A stretch of DNA of 64,000 bases, taken from NCBI RefSeq assembly GCF_036669915.1, contig NC_089314.1:1674970-1738969 (forward strand), in the 5' to 3' direction. The position numbers and the translations under genes were made by a program. Shown here in pieces: positions 25,391 to 33,191 of the stretch (positions are counted from its first letter, which is position 1; the number at the start of each line of letters is the position of its first letter). The notes under the pieces are model-generated. The model was not told where the DNA came from. It ran no database searches and saw only the letters and a program-made list of their open reading frames with translations. The DNA is from Pocillopora verrucosa. Lineage: Eukaryota > Cnidaria > Anthozoa > Scleractinia > Pocilloporidae.

Positions 25391-26135
25391 ATGGAAGATA
25401 ACAAGACTAAGAAGACATCAAAGAGGGTTCACCCTTATGCCAAGAAAGAGACTTTGAAGAATAAGAAGAATGGGCTAAGAACAAGTTGAAAGGTAGTCTC
25501 GTTATAGATGCACTGCCTATGAAGAACCCAGACTTTGTTGCTAAAGATGTGAAACTACCCAAGTTCGAGGTGGATTATATGAAACCAGAAGTCAAGTCAT
25601 CTAAGCAAACATCTCCCCTGAAAGAGTTGAACCAGCTGGTGGAAAGTGTTCAGAATGACCCATCAACCCTGGAGAAGACTGAAGTAATGGAAGACGGAGA
25701 AATCGTACCTGGCGTAGAAGGTACAGGTACGTTTCATTATTCTTCTCTGCAAGAATGTTGGACAGTGTGGAAGTCAGTTATCCCATGTCCGATTCACCAG
25801 ACCATGATGGACGTATTGAAATCTAAAAAAGAAGATTGTGACGATGTATTCTACGTTGCTCGTCCGCCCGTTGCCCAGTATTTGGTAATCTCAGTGATTA
25901 CAACCGTTATTACTATGAATGTCAAAGACAGGGTCACCCCTGGTTCACCCTGGACAGAATCGACAAGATGGTGTGCGAATGTGGAATGACTCCCACATTG
26001 TCTTTGACTCAATCAGAAACAAATTATGGCAAAATGTATTTGCGATGCAGTCGACATAACTGTGATCTTTTTACCTGGTGGCGATTTAAACCCAACAAGA
26101 GGTCAGTGCAAATTCTTACGGATGGATGTGAATGA
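25391..26135 (+). pseudogene. GRF zinc-finger protein, split by frame breaks
   Basis: The likely coding path uses three frames. A lysine-rich start (ATG 25391, stop at 25487) gives way to a frame open from 25486 to 25989, and then to a frame ending at 26135. The last part holds a GRF-type zinc finger: C-x-C-G followed by about 23 residues, then C-x4-C-x3-W-W. GRF fingers bind single-stranded DNA and occur on DNA repair and replication proteins. Both frame changes look like the loss of one base (near 25470-25487 and near 25880). The role in this element is unknown. It is the first gene behind the TATA box. Confidence 0.55.
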
Positions 26136-26245
26136 TTCATTTCAGGACTAGATGTCAAGATGACATTTGCTGATTTATTAGAAGCCCTTTTTCCTTTACC
26201 TCAAAGAAAGTAATAAGAGTCAAATGTATTAATTTTTTAGGCATA

Positions 26246-26542
26246 GTGTTCATTCAAACTTTTCTTTCACCAGATGTAAAATACACATGTTTTTTAGTTG
26301 TAATTCCAAGTTTTGTTAATTTTTTTGTAGATGGGATAAGTACAGACCATCTTGAAATCGCACGGTTGATGGGTAGAAACACAAAGCTAGATACATTGTC
26401 TATGGACGATCATGTTGAAATCGCTTGGTTGATCGGTATGCCTAAGTTTAGAAAATTAGCTAGACGCTTAGGATTGTCGGATAAAGACTTAGAATGTATT
26501 AATCATCATGTACAGTTTTTAGAAGATAATATGGATAAATAA
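26246..26542 (+). CDS. Death-domain-like fragment
   Basis: The last ~70 residues (from about 26327) resemble the first half of a death-fold domain: DHVEIAWLIG as helix 1, then KFRKLARRLGLSDKDLECI as helices 2 and 3, the conserved LAR-x-LG-(L)S-x-x-x-(L/I)-x-x-I pattern of FADD-like death domains. The usual tryptophan is phenylalanine and helices 4-6 are missing, the protein ending with a short acidic tail. There is no ATG near the start of the frame, and ttttttgtag|atggg at 26330 looks like a splice acceptor, so the real start may be in an upstream exon. If real it could act on host cell-death signalling. The assignment rests on motif similarity only. Confidence 0.4.
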   Translation: MFIQTFLSPDVKYTCFLVVIPSFVNFFVDGISTDHLEIARLMGRNTKLDTLSMDDHVEIAWLIGMPKFRKLARRLGLSDKDLECINHHVQFLEDNMDK

Positions 26543-26547
26543 ATAAA
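26538..26547 (+). terminator. Polyadenylation signal pair after the death-domain-like ORF
   Basis: Two overlapping AATAAA hexamers overlap or follow the stop codon directly. AATAAA also occurs right after the protease (30672-30696) and the ATPase (31387), as expected for compact viral-type transcripts. Confidence 0.5.
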
Positions 26548-26590
26548 AGTTGTATCACCGAAAACACTGTGTCATTTGTCTGTGTCAATC

Positions 26591-26835
26591 ATGAGGCGTG
26601 TAAGACGGTCACTGATTAAAAGAAGAAAACGCAATCAACGTGGGGGTGCTTCTGTGAGTAGGTTAAGAAAATTCTTCGTAGAGGTCCCTCTCTTACCGAT
26701 AAATTAGCTTACGCAGCAAGTATGTTGTTATCGGGTCCTGCACCAGGTTTTGGAACACTTGGTAAACTTCTGGGAAAACAGGCTTTAACAGGCATTATGG
26801 ATAATGTCAAGCATTATAAAAAGGGTCGGCGATGA
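26591..26835 (+). pseudogene. Basic GG-motif small virion-type protein, one frame break
   Basis: ATG 26591 opens an arginine-rich start (RRVRRS, KRRKR) with an RGG site. That frame stops early, but the frame one base back continues with GPSLTDKLAYAASM and a glycine-rich hydrophobic stretch and stops at 26835. A one-base loss near 26660 explains this. Size, charge and the GG site fit the small virion proteins common in Polintons, comparable in style to adenovirus core and mu-type proteins (inference). The stop overlaps the next ATG as ATGA. Confidence 0.5.
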
Positions 26836-27317
26836 AAAAAAATCACCAGTTCATCATGCTTACCTCGTGGAGTCAATGGCTATGCTACTTGCATTATCGA
26901 GTGGTGTCGTGGCTTTGTGATCGCATCCCACATATCGTCTTCGAAGAGGATGAGCCGCATAAAATCCCTTACCATTGGGTTCCCGAAGACATGGAAGTTG
27001 AGGTGTTTAAATTTGTCGTGAAACCACACCTACATCCACTACACGACCGTATCTTTCATTTGATGACGTTTATGAGATACTATGATGGGAAGTATACATA
27101 TAAGACGTGGAATCAATTGTATACGCAGTACCTTCATAAGTATTGGGTCACCTATCATTGTTTCAAACTTTGGTGTCATTTATCATGGTTAAGAACATTA
27201 AGAAAGATGTCAAGGACGACTTGTATGACGAACCCGGTGTCGTCGGTAGTTTGGGTGGTGTGGCACCGTATGCCAAAGCTCAAAAGATCTCTATTGCTCA
27301 AGGTAAAAAAGAATTAG
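26832..27317 (+). CDS. Unrecognised aromatic-rich protein upstream of the integrase
   Basis: The ATG overlaps the stop of the preceding gene (ATGA). The first ~115 residues are rich in Trp, Tyr and His (for example HKIPYHWVPEDMEVEVF) and look like real coding sequence. The last ~50 residues overlap the integrase start in another frame and may be read-through of a shifted end. I do not recognise a family. Its place between a small virion protein and the integrase suggests a structural or membrane-associated part, but nothing proves this. Confidence 0.45.
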   Translation: MKKNHQFIMLTSWSQWLCYLHYRVVSWLCDRIPHIVFEEDEPHKIPYHWVPEDMEVEVFKFVVKPHLHPLHDRIFHLMTFMRYYDGKYTYKTWNQLYTQYLHKYWVTYHCFKLWCHLSWLRTLRKMSRTTCMTNPVSSVVWVVWHRMPKLKRSLLLKVKKN

Positions 27318-28246
27318 AGAAAAAATTGGCGTACACGCTTCACAAACCCAGACGTCGACGAGGAGAATTTTTACCTGTGGTGGTGTTCGACATTGATCAA
27401 CAATGGGTAGCAGATTTGATCGAAGTACAGACCCTATCCAAACAGAACAAGGGATACCGATACGTATTGGTCGTGATCGATGCCTTTTCCAAATACGCGT
27501 GGGCCCGGCCGATTAAAAAGAAAACAGGAAAAGATGTGACGGATGCGTTTGCAAAAATACTCAAGGAAGCCAAAGGAAGGAAACCTCAGACGTTACAGAC
27601 AGATGCAGGCAAAGAATTTTACAATCAGACCTTTCAATCATTGATGAAAACACAGGAGATTCATCACTTTTCTACTCATGGAGATGCCAAAGCCAGTATC
27701 GTCGAACGATTTAATAGAACCCTTAAATCGAAATTGTATCGCTATTTCACGGCTGCCAACACACTCAAATATGTAGACATATTGCCCAAACTTGTCAATC
27801 AATACAATCGCACCTATCACAGGAGTATTAAAACCACACCAGCTAAAGTCACCACATTCAATGCCAAAGAAGTGTGGAACAATTTGTATGGGAAATATCA
27901 GACTAAGAAAGAAAAAAAGCCTGCATTTAAAGTAGGCGATAAAGTCCGATTGAATAAAAAATTTAGACCGTTTAAGAAAGGGTATCTACCAGGATGGACG
28001 GAAGAAGTGTTTCAAGTTCGTAAAGTCGTACCCGGAATGGTAACGACCTATAAAGTGCAAGAATTGGATGACACGCCCTTACAAGGCACATTTTATGTGT
28101 GGGATTTGCAAAAAGTACATGTAGATGAAGCGACTTATTTTCGAGTGGAAAAAGTATTAAAGAGACAAAAGGATAAATTGTTTGTCAAGTGGAAAGGGTA
28201 CCCTAGCAAATATAACAGTTGGATTAATAAAAAAGATTTAAAGTGA
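27185..28246 (+). CDS. INT: Polinton integrase (DDE, with C-terminal chromodomain)
   Basis: Catalyses insertion of element DNA into the host chromosome. The ORF is intact, 353 residues from the ATG at 27185, chosen because the frame upstream overlaps another gene. The catalytic triad is D77 (VADLIEV), D140 (LQTDAGKEF) and E174 (IVERFNR), with the retroviral spacing of about 34 residues between the last two. The N-terminus has the Polinton-style LYDEPG-x-x-GSLGG motif. The final ~36 residues (YFRVEKVLKR to KWKGYPSKYNSW) form a chromodomain, known to bind methylated histone tails and guide integration in chromoviruses and Polintons. No break is visible. Confidence 0.95.
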   Translation: MVKNIKKDVKDDLYDEPGVVGSLGGVAPYAKAQKISIAQGKKELEKKLAYTLHKPRRRRGEFLPVVVFDIDQQWVADLIEVQTLSKQNKGYRYVLVVIDAFSKYAWARPIKKKTGKDVTDAFAKILKEAKGRKPQTLQTDAGKEFYNQTFQSLMKTQEIHHFSTHGDAKASIVERFNRTLKSKLYRYFTAANTLKYVDILPKLVNQYNRTYHRSIKTTPAKVTTFNAKEVWNNLYGKYQTKKEKKPAFKVGDKVRLNKKFRPFKKGYLPGWTEEVFQVRKVVPGMVTTYKVQELDDTPLQGTFYVWDLQKVHVDEATYFRVEKVLKRQKDKLFVKWKGYPSKYNSWINKKDLK

Positions 28247-28270
28247 ATTGTGTGTTGTGGTGATCGCATC

Positions 28271-28591
28271 ATGAGAGGAGGAAGTTTGAGACGCTTTAAA
28301 GTGTATGTGCCAAATGAACAAGGAGGTGGTGGTCTCATGCGCTGGCAGACCCCCTCACCTTATGCCCCACCACCTTTTATCGGATCCTGGGGTGATCCTC
28401 AAATAGGTGCCGGAGTCAAAGACATGGCTAAAGATTTTTTGAAAGGTGTAACAGGAGGCCTTAAAAGCAGTGTCAAAAAGCGTTCGTTATCAGAAGTGCC
28501 GCGAGGTATAAAGAGAGGGGCTTCCCAAGCGCTCAAGAACGAATTGAAGAGAAAAGTTGCCAAGAGGTTGAACGATATTTTTGGAGAATAA
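28271..28591 (+). CDS. Small basic virion-type protein with GG motif
   Basis: 106 residues from ATG 28271. The N-terminus is basic (MRGGSLRRFKVYV), followed by EQGGGGLMRW, a proline-rich stretch and a lysine/arginine-rich helical C-terminus. GG sites followed by a hydrophobic residue recur in the neighbouring small proteins and resemble adenain-type cleavage sites. It lies between the integrase and the capsid gene. Likely an internal capsid component by position and composition; no family was recognised for certain. Confidence 0.6.
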   Translation: MRGGSLRRFKVYVPNEQGGGGLMRWQTPSPYAPPPFIGSWGDPQIGAGVKDMAKDFLKGVTGGLKSSVKKRSLSEVPRGIKRGASQALKNELKRKVAKRLNDIFGE

Positions 28592-28594
28592 AAC

Positions 28595-28792
28595 ATGGTC
28601 CGCATCAGCACCGTACGTCAAAGTGATCCTATCATTGGTGTAGGCACAACATCACCGACAGATCCTGTGTCTTCCATCTTAAAAAGGTATAAAGGGAGAA
28701 GAAGAAAACAACAGCAACGAGGAGGATTTCTCACAAGTCGTATAAAGAAAATAGGAACACGACAACGTGTGCATAAACGCAGAAGACGTTGA
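28595..28792 (+). CDS. Small arginine-rich virion-type protein
   Basis: 65 residues starting three bases after the preceding stop. It has an acidic/polar front (GVGTTSPTDPVSSIL), then KGRRRK, QRGGF and a very basic tail ending HKRRRR. The GG followed by Phe could be a maturation site. It precedes the major capsid gene by 15 bases. Probably DNA-binding by charge; the role is inferred. Confidence 0.6.
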   Translation: MVRISTVRQSDPIIGVGTTSPTDPVSSILKRYKGRRRKQQQRGGFLTSRIKKIGTRQRVHKRRRR

Positions 28793-28807
28793 AACAGACA
28801 CATCACC

Positions 28808-30187
28808 ATGTCTATCAAAGGGGCAGAGCAGAATTCAAGTCTAGATCTCTTTAGAATACCACCTACAGATCTTTCTACGGTAAAGTACCGATATGTCAAA
28901 ATACCACCTCAGACATCTAGTATTACTCCTATCCAAGTGTACGTGGAACGACAATCAGATCTCATCGATCTTTCGAGAAGTTTTGTCCAACTGGATTTGG
29001 GTTTCAAAACCACAGAAAATGCCAGTCTCACAGCACGCGCAAACAATGTGGGTGTGATGACTTCACCAGCCAACAATATTGCACACACCCTCTTCAAGCA
29101 AATCAATTTCAGAGCCAATGGTACCTTACTCACCGAACAAGTAGACATGTACCATCTTAAAGCTTTCATACAGACCATCCTTAATTATGACAGGAATGAT
29201 GGAGAGACGATACTCGAACCAGCTGGATGGCGGAACGAAATTGATTCTCCTGTAACCTACACCGCTGCAAATGTCAAGATGGATGATGACGCGTATACAG
29301 CTCTTTCCATAAATCATCAAGAAAGCATTAAGAGACAGAGAGCAGATGCAACAGATTACTATGCAGGAGGAAAGAGGAGAATCTTGAGAATGAAACCGTT
29401 TATAGACGCGTTTCACCAAGGAAAATGGATCGTCCCCAAAACTCTTTTGGAATTGGAATTTTATCTGAATCCAGCAGCTTTATTCATGAATGGAGAAGCC
29501 AATCCACCCAGTGAGGAAGTCCGAGTCAACCCGGAGGATATTAAACTTACCTTCTTTCTATGTCTGGTGTCCCTAAACCCAGCCGTCTACATGAGCATGA
29601 TGAGTATGATGACCAAAACCCCAACCAAGTATCCCATGATCCGTACCGAGATGAGACAGTTTCCCTTAGACAATGGGGCCACTTCTAAAGAAATCAACAA
29701 CCCATTCAATGGAAAGGTGCCCCAAAGAGTCATCATTGGTATTCTGAAAACTACTGCATTCAATGGTCAATACAACGAAGACCCCTTGGCCTTTGGAAAA
29801 TTTGGGGTGGAATACATCAAACAAATTGTGAATGGAGAAGAATACCCATACGAGACTTTGGAACTCAACACGGCTAATGGTCAAAAAGACTTGGTGGGTT
29901 ATCACCGATTTCTGGATGCTACTGGCTGTCTGTACAGAAATGCAGGAAACATGGTGCGATTCAAAGACTGGGGTCATGGAAAAAATTGCACGCTGTTTGC
30001 GTTTTCCAATGTGGCCAATGGAAGTCACGATGACCCGGTTCTTCTACCTAAAAATGAAGGCTTCATCAACATTCACATTAAATGTGCAGGGCAAGCAAGT
30101 CAGAAAACGGTGATCGTTTATGCTGAATATGAAGGCATTATGGAAATTGATGGCATTAAAGGAGCTACCACGATGGAAGTGCATTAG
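28808..30187 (+). CDS. MCP: Major capsid protein (double jelly-roll, hexon-like)
   Basis: Intact ORF of 459 residues. The N-terminal pattern SLDLFRIPPTDLST, then IPPQTSSITPI and DLSRSFVQLDL, is the usual opening of Polinton/adintovirus capsid proteins, and the length is typical of them. In known relatives it builds the icosahedral shell as pseudo-hexameric trimers. It is followed directly by the protease gene, the two reading frames being separated by only two bases (TAG TG ATG). The uninterrupted frame beside broken neighbours argues that the element was intact recently. Confidence 0.9.
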   Translation: MSIKGAEQNSSLDLFRIPPTDLSTVKYRYVKIPPQTSSITPIQVYVERQSDLIDLSRSFVQLDLGFKTTENASLTARANNVGVMTSPANNIAHTLFKQINFRANGTLLTEQVDMYHLKAFIQTILNYDRNDGETILEPAGWRNEIDSPVTYTAANVKMDDDAYTALSINHQESIKRQRADATDYYAGGKRRILRMKPFIDAFHQGKWIVPKTLLELEFYLNPAALFMNGEANPPSEEVRVNPEDIKLTFFLCLVSLNPAVYMSMMSMMTKTPTKYPMIRTEMRQFPLDNGATSKEINNPFNGKVPQRVIIGILKTTAFNGQYNEDPLAFGKFGVEYIKQIVNGEEYPYETLELNTANGQKDLVGYHRFLDATGCLYRNAGNMVRFKDWGHGKNCTLFAFSNVANGSHDDPVLLPKNEGFINIHIKCAGQASQKTVIVYAEYEGIMEIDGIKGATTMEVH

Positions 30188-30189
30188 TG

Positions 30190-30681
30190 ATGGAGTTTGT
30201 GTGGCTTACTACGAATCAACTCAACGCTTTAGCGGAAAGCGATCCAGAACTCCGCAAGTACTTTGTGAGTGCTTTAGCCTGTGACGAACTACCCGAGTCG
30301 CCTGAACGTGTGAAACCGAGAGCTTACATTGTCAATACCCACCCTGCAGACAAACCTGGGGAACACTGGATAGCTGTGTGGACCGAACACGATAGCTGTG
30401 AAATTTTAGATAGTTATGGTTTAGATTTAACCACCTATGAATTTCTGGCACCATTCATTGTATGGTTAAACCGATGGCCTTACGTGCGTAAAAATACTCG
30501 AGCATTACAATCTGTAAAAACCGCAAGTTGTGGAAACTATGCCATCATTTATTTAATGTGTAAAGCAAGACGCAAGAGTATGGATGAGTTTTTTTCCATG
30601 TTTTCTAAAAAGGATTATGTAGGCAACGATGATAAAGTAGGCGACATGTTAGAAGACATCATTCAATCGTTAATAAAATAA
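30190..30681 (+). CDS. PRO: Adenain-like cysteine protease
   Basis: 163 residues. The catalytic residues of the adenovirus-type (C5/Ulp1-like) maturation protease are visible: H59 in GEHWIAVW, D74 in LDSYG, Q107 (ALQSVK) for the oxyanion hole and C114 in SCGNYAI. It would cut virion proteins, probably at the GG sites seen in the small proteins around it. The ATG at 30190 is preferred over the GTG one codon upstream. Three AATAAA motifs overlap or follow the stop (30672-30696). Confidence 0.92.
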   Translation: MEFVWLTTNQLNALAESDPELRKYFVSALACDELPESPERVKPRAYIVNTHPADKPGEHWIAVWTEHDSCEILDSYGLDLTTYEFLAPFIVWLNRWPYVRKNTRALQSVKTASCGNYAIIYLMCKARRKSMDEFFSMFSKKDYVGNDDKVGDMLEDIIQSLIK

Positions 30682-30732
30682 AAGGAATGAAATAAAATCG
30701 TGTCACTTTTGTGTAACTCGCTTTTAGCAATC

Positions 30733-31391
30733 ATGTTCAAGTGTGTGGAACCAGGATTTTCGTTCAAATCCCCTTCCAATATTTTGATTGTGGGCCCTAC
30801 AAGTTGTGGAAAAACCACCTTTCTCCATCACCTACTTTTGGAAAATTTAGACCTCTTTGACCAAAGACCGACCCGCGTGCATTACTGTTATGGATCCTGG
30901 CAAAATAAGTTTGACGACATGCAACGCCATGGCATAGAATTTTTTAAAGGAGTGCCTACCCACGACGATTTAACAACATGGTTTGGAGATAAACGAGGGG
31001 TATTCTTGTCTTGGATGATCTCATGTCGGAGGGAGGAGATGACAGAGAAATACTAAATCTTTTCACACAATATTCTCACCACATGAATGTCACCGTGTGT
31101 TATCTCTGCCAAGACATGTTCCCTCAAGGAAAATATGCCAAAACCATCTCTAGGAATGCGCAATACATTATTGCCTTTAAAAATCCTAGAGATAAAGTGG
31201 CGTTGCGCACCTTACTGCTACAGATATACCCGACCAAGTGGCTACCTGTTATGGATATATATAATGCATGTACGGACAGACCCTATGGTTATTTGTTATT
31301 TGACGTACACCCTGCAAGTAGAGATTCTACGAGACTTTTAAGTCACTTGTTACGACACGAAGGGTGTGTACGCTGTTACAGAGAGAAATAA
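30733..31391 (+). pseudogene. ATP: A32/FtsK-like packaging ATPase, split by one frame break
   Basis: The front part, from ATG 30733, has the Walker A motif GPTSCGKTTF (residues 21-30) and ends at 31056 in its own frame. The back part, open 31011-31391 one base back, begins with the Walker B region (VLDDLMSEGGD) and continues with the sensor-like NVTVCYLCQDMF and RNAQYIIAFKNPRD stretches typical of these DNA-packaging ATPases. A single missing base near 31000, inside the Walker B strand, explains the split. The known role is pumping DNA into the capsid. The gene could be inactive or merely mis-sequenced. No convincing slippery site was found for programmed shifting. Confidence 0.85.
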
Positions 31392-31400
31392 ATAAGAAAG

Positions 31401-31619
31401 ATGCCTGGTTATAAGCGCAGTATGCCCACAACCCGAAGGAGAAGAAGAGTGAAAAGAAGACTAACCAAAAGAAGACAAAAAGGAGGTATCCTACCATTAG
31501 CGGCACTCATTCCAGCCCTCATTGCTGGAGGTAAAGCATTGGGTTTAAGTGCCCTTGGAGGAGCTGCATCGTTTGGGGCTAAAAAAGGCCTAGAAGCTCT
31601 TACAAAGAAAAAGCGATGA
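31401..31619 (+). CDS. Small basic-hydrophobic virion-type protein (mu/pVI-like composition)
   Basis: 72 residues: an arginine/lysine-rich front (TTRRRRRVKRR), a KGGIL site, a hydrophobic glycine/alanine-rich middle (LPLAALIPALIAGGKALGL) and a basic tail. The plan resembles adenovirus core and membrane-active capsid proteins, with GG as a plausible protease site. That is inference from composition. The stop overlaps the next ATG (ATGA). Confidence 0.65.
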   Translation: MPGYKRSMPTTRRRRRVKRRLTKRRQKGGILPLAALIPALIAGGKALGLSALGGAASFGAKKGLEALTKKKR

Positions 31620-31942
31620 TTAATAGTTTCAAGAGAAATGTGGATTTTTTAAAATCTATTTTACAAGAGAAAAATAGAAAGCGTCGTATGGAAAAATTAC
31701 TTCACGCTAGTAAAGATCAAATCAATGCCGTCAGTGAATTCACGTTGAACATGTTGAAGAAAAAGATACCTTTATCACCGCCCACCGTTGCCAAACTCAA
31801 GAAATATAGAGTGATGTTGAGAGAGTTGGGTAAACGGAGGAACTCTTTAAGAAAGCGGCGTCAATTACTTGTGAATCAAACAGGCGGTAGCTTTTGGAGT
31901 GGTATGAACGACGCGTTCTGTCAGTGTTTCAAGAGATCATGA
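31616..31942 (+). CDS. Helical basic protein with C-terminal TGGSFW motif
   Basis: 108 residues, mostly helical and lysine/arginine-rich (KNRKRRMEKLL, MLRELGKRRNSLRKRR), ending with NQTGGSFWSGM and a short cysteine-containing tail. The [K/R]-rich helix followed by a GG-aromatic site looks like a conserved Polinton accessory virion protein, but I cannot name it. Four-base overlaps with both the previous and the next gene (ATGA at each end) mark a tightly packed cluster. Confidence 0.6.
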   Translation: MINSFKRNVDFLKSILQEKNRKRRMEKLLHASKDQINAVSEFTLNMLKKKIPLSPPTVAKLKKYRVMLRELGKRRNSLRKRRQLLVNQTGGSFWSGMNDAFCQCFKRS

Positions 31943-32130
31943 CTGTCACCGTGCAAGAGGGTATAAACGAAGTGGACACGGGTATAAAGTTTGATTTGCA
32001 ATTCAACTACGACGACGACGACAGTGACTATAAGGATTCAACCGAGTGTAGACTCACAATAACTCAACTGTTTCGGTGGTTGCGTATGCGTGTGGTGGAA
32101 CCCTTGTGGCGATTATGGAGACGTTCTTAA
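31939..32130 (+). CDS. Short acidic/basic ORF in the overlapping cluster
   Basis: 63 residues from ATG 31939: an N-terminus predicted as beta-rich (TVTVQEGINEVDTGIKF), an acidic run (DDDDSDYKDS), then a helix with Trp and Arg (FRWLRMRVVEPLWRLW). It overlaps the previous gene by ATGA and the next by TAATG. Not recognised. Confidence 0.5.
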   Translation: MTVTVQEGINEVDTGIKFDLQFNYDDDDSDYKDSTECRLTITQLFRWLRMRVVEPLWRLWRRS

Positions 32131-32768
32131 TGGTGAAACCCGATGAGTTTCGAGCTTTGGTAGATTATTACAAGGGAAAAATTACTGAAAGTACTCTTCT
32201 GGACAAAGCCGCACGCGTGGCCGCCGAAGCAAAACTGTTATTAGAAGATACATCTACTCCTGCTGCTTTAAAAGAACCTGTGGTAAAAGAATTGTTAATG
32301 CAAGAACGCAAGCTTACTGACAAATTGAGACAGATTCCTATCGCCGGTGGTGTAGAACCTCCACCTCGAGACGATGATGGTAATCTCATGGAGGGGTTGC
32401 AAGAGGGATTGTTAAAAGAACTCATTAAATCCATAAATATGAGGGGACAAGCCGCCGTACCTCAGATGACACTCAAGAGGGAACCTGTCACACCTGTGGG
32501 GATCAAGAACGAACACGTCACCCCTGCGAAACCGGGAACGTCCAAGATTCCTTTTCTCACAGCTCCATCCCAAAAGATACAAAAAACGAAACGAAAACTT
32601 CCTGTTCCCACACCGCAAAAGCATCGCACGGAGTTGGAACGACTCAAAGAATTTGGTAACTGGGAACCTTGGGAAAAGAGAGGTTACGACCCGTATCAAG
32701 TGTTTGAAGATGACGAAACGCCAAAGTCGAAGAAAGGCAAAGGGAGGGGCAAGAACCGTCCTAGTTAA
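32130..32768 (+). CDS. Unrecognised 212-residue virion-cluster protein
   Basis: ATG 32130 overlaps the previous stop (TAATG). The first third is alpha-helical (DKAARVAAEAKLLL). Then comes an IAGGVEPPP site, a second helix (LQEGLLKELIKSI), and a low-complexity Pro/Lys/Thr-rich C-terminus (KLPVPTPQKHR) ending basic. It overlaps the phospholipase ORF by 59 bases. Position and layout suggest a minor virion protein; no family recognised. Confidence 0.55.
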   Translation: MVKPDEFRALVDYYKGKITESTLLDKAARVAAEAKLLLEDTSTPAALKEPVVKELLMQERKLTDKLRQIPIAGGVEPPPRDDDGNLMEGLQEGLLKELIKSINMRGQAAVPQMTLKREPVTPVGIKNEHVTPAKPGTSKIPFLTAPSQKIQKTKRKLPVPTPQKHRTELERLKEFGNWEPWEKRGYDPYQVFEDDETPKSKKGKGRGKNRPS

Positions 32769-33099
32769 GGCTAAAAGGAAACGACAGAGAGGAGGAAAAT
32801 TTGATATTCAGAAATGGATTTCAAAGTTAGGTGTCGAGTTTCATTGGCCCGGATACCAGTATATGGGTCCAGGTACAAAATTAGCCAAGCGATTAAAACG
32901 TGGTGATCCAGGAATTAATCGTCTTGATAGATTAGCCAAACAGCACGATATTGATTACAGTAAAGCTAAATCACTCGCTGACAAACATATTGCAGATCGT
33001 AAGATGGTAGCCGGAATCGATAAGTTTCCAGGCAAGAAGAGTTTAACCGAGCAAATTGTGAAGCGAATCATGCAAGCTAAACTTAAAACAAAATTGTAA
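32710..33099 (+). CDS. Parvovirus-VP1-type phospholipase A2 domain protein
   Basis: 129 residues from ATG 32710. After a basic leader with two GG sites (KAKGGAR, QRGGKF) comes a secreted-type PLA2 core: calcium loop YMGPGT at 51-56 and the catalytic HD-x-x-Y (H79, D80, Y83 in QHDIDY). In parvoviruses this domain breaches endosomal membranes during entry; the same use here is inference. The GG sites would let the protease free the PLA2 from its basic leader. An AATAAA signal sits 18 bases after the stop (33117-33122). Confidence 0.85.
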   Translation: MTKRQSRRKAKGGARTVLVKAKRKRQRGGKFDIQKWISKLGVEFHWPGYQYMGPGTKLAKRLKRGDPGINRLDRLAKQHDIDYSKAKSLADKHIADRKMVAGIDKFPGKKSLTEQIVKRIMQAKLKTKL

Positions 33100-33116
33100 C
33101 GCCTCTACAATGATGA

Positions 33117-33122
33117 AATAAA
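33117..33122 (+). terminator. Polyadenylation signal after the PLA2 gene
   Basis: AATAAA between the PLA2 stop and the minor capsid start, marking a likely 3' end of the upstream transcript. Confidence 0.5.
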
Positions 33123-33191
33123 ACTTGTGAAAATGCAACACAGTGTGTGTCTCCGGTTCATTTGTAGTTTTGTCGTTATCGAGAGCACATC

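Noticed and set aside
26832-27317. Tail of the 161-codon frame overlapping the integrase start
   Set aside because: The last ~50 codons overlap integrase sequence in another frame and look like its shadow; only the first ~115 residues are treated as possibly real.
30995-31030. Programmed -1 frameshift in the ATPase
   Set aside because: No X-XXY-YYZ slippery heptamer or clear downstream stem is visible, and similar one-base changes occur in several unrelated genes of the element.
32168-32699. Minus-strand frames opposite the virion cluster
   Set aside because: They are antisense shadows of the overlapping plus-strand genes.
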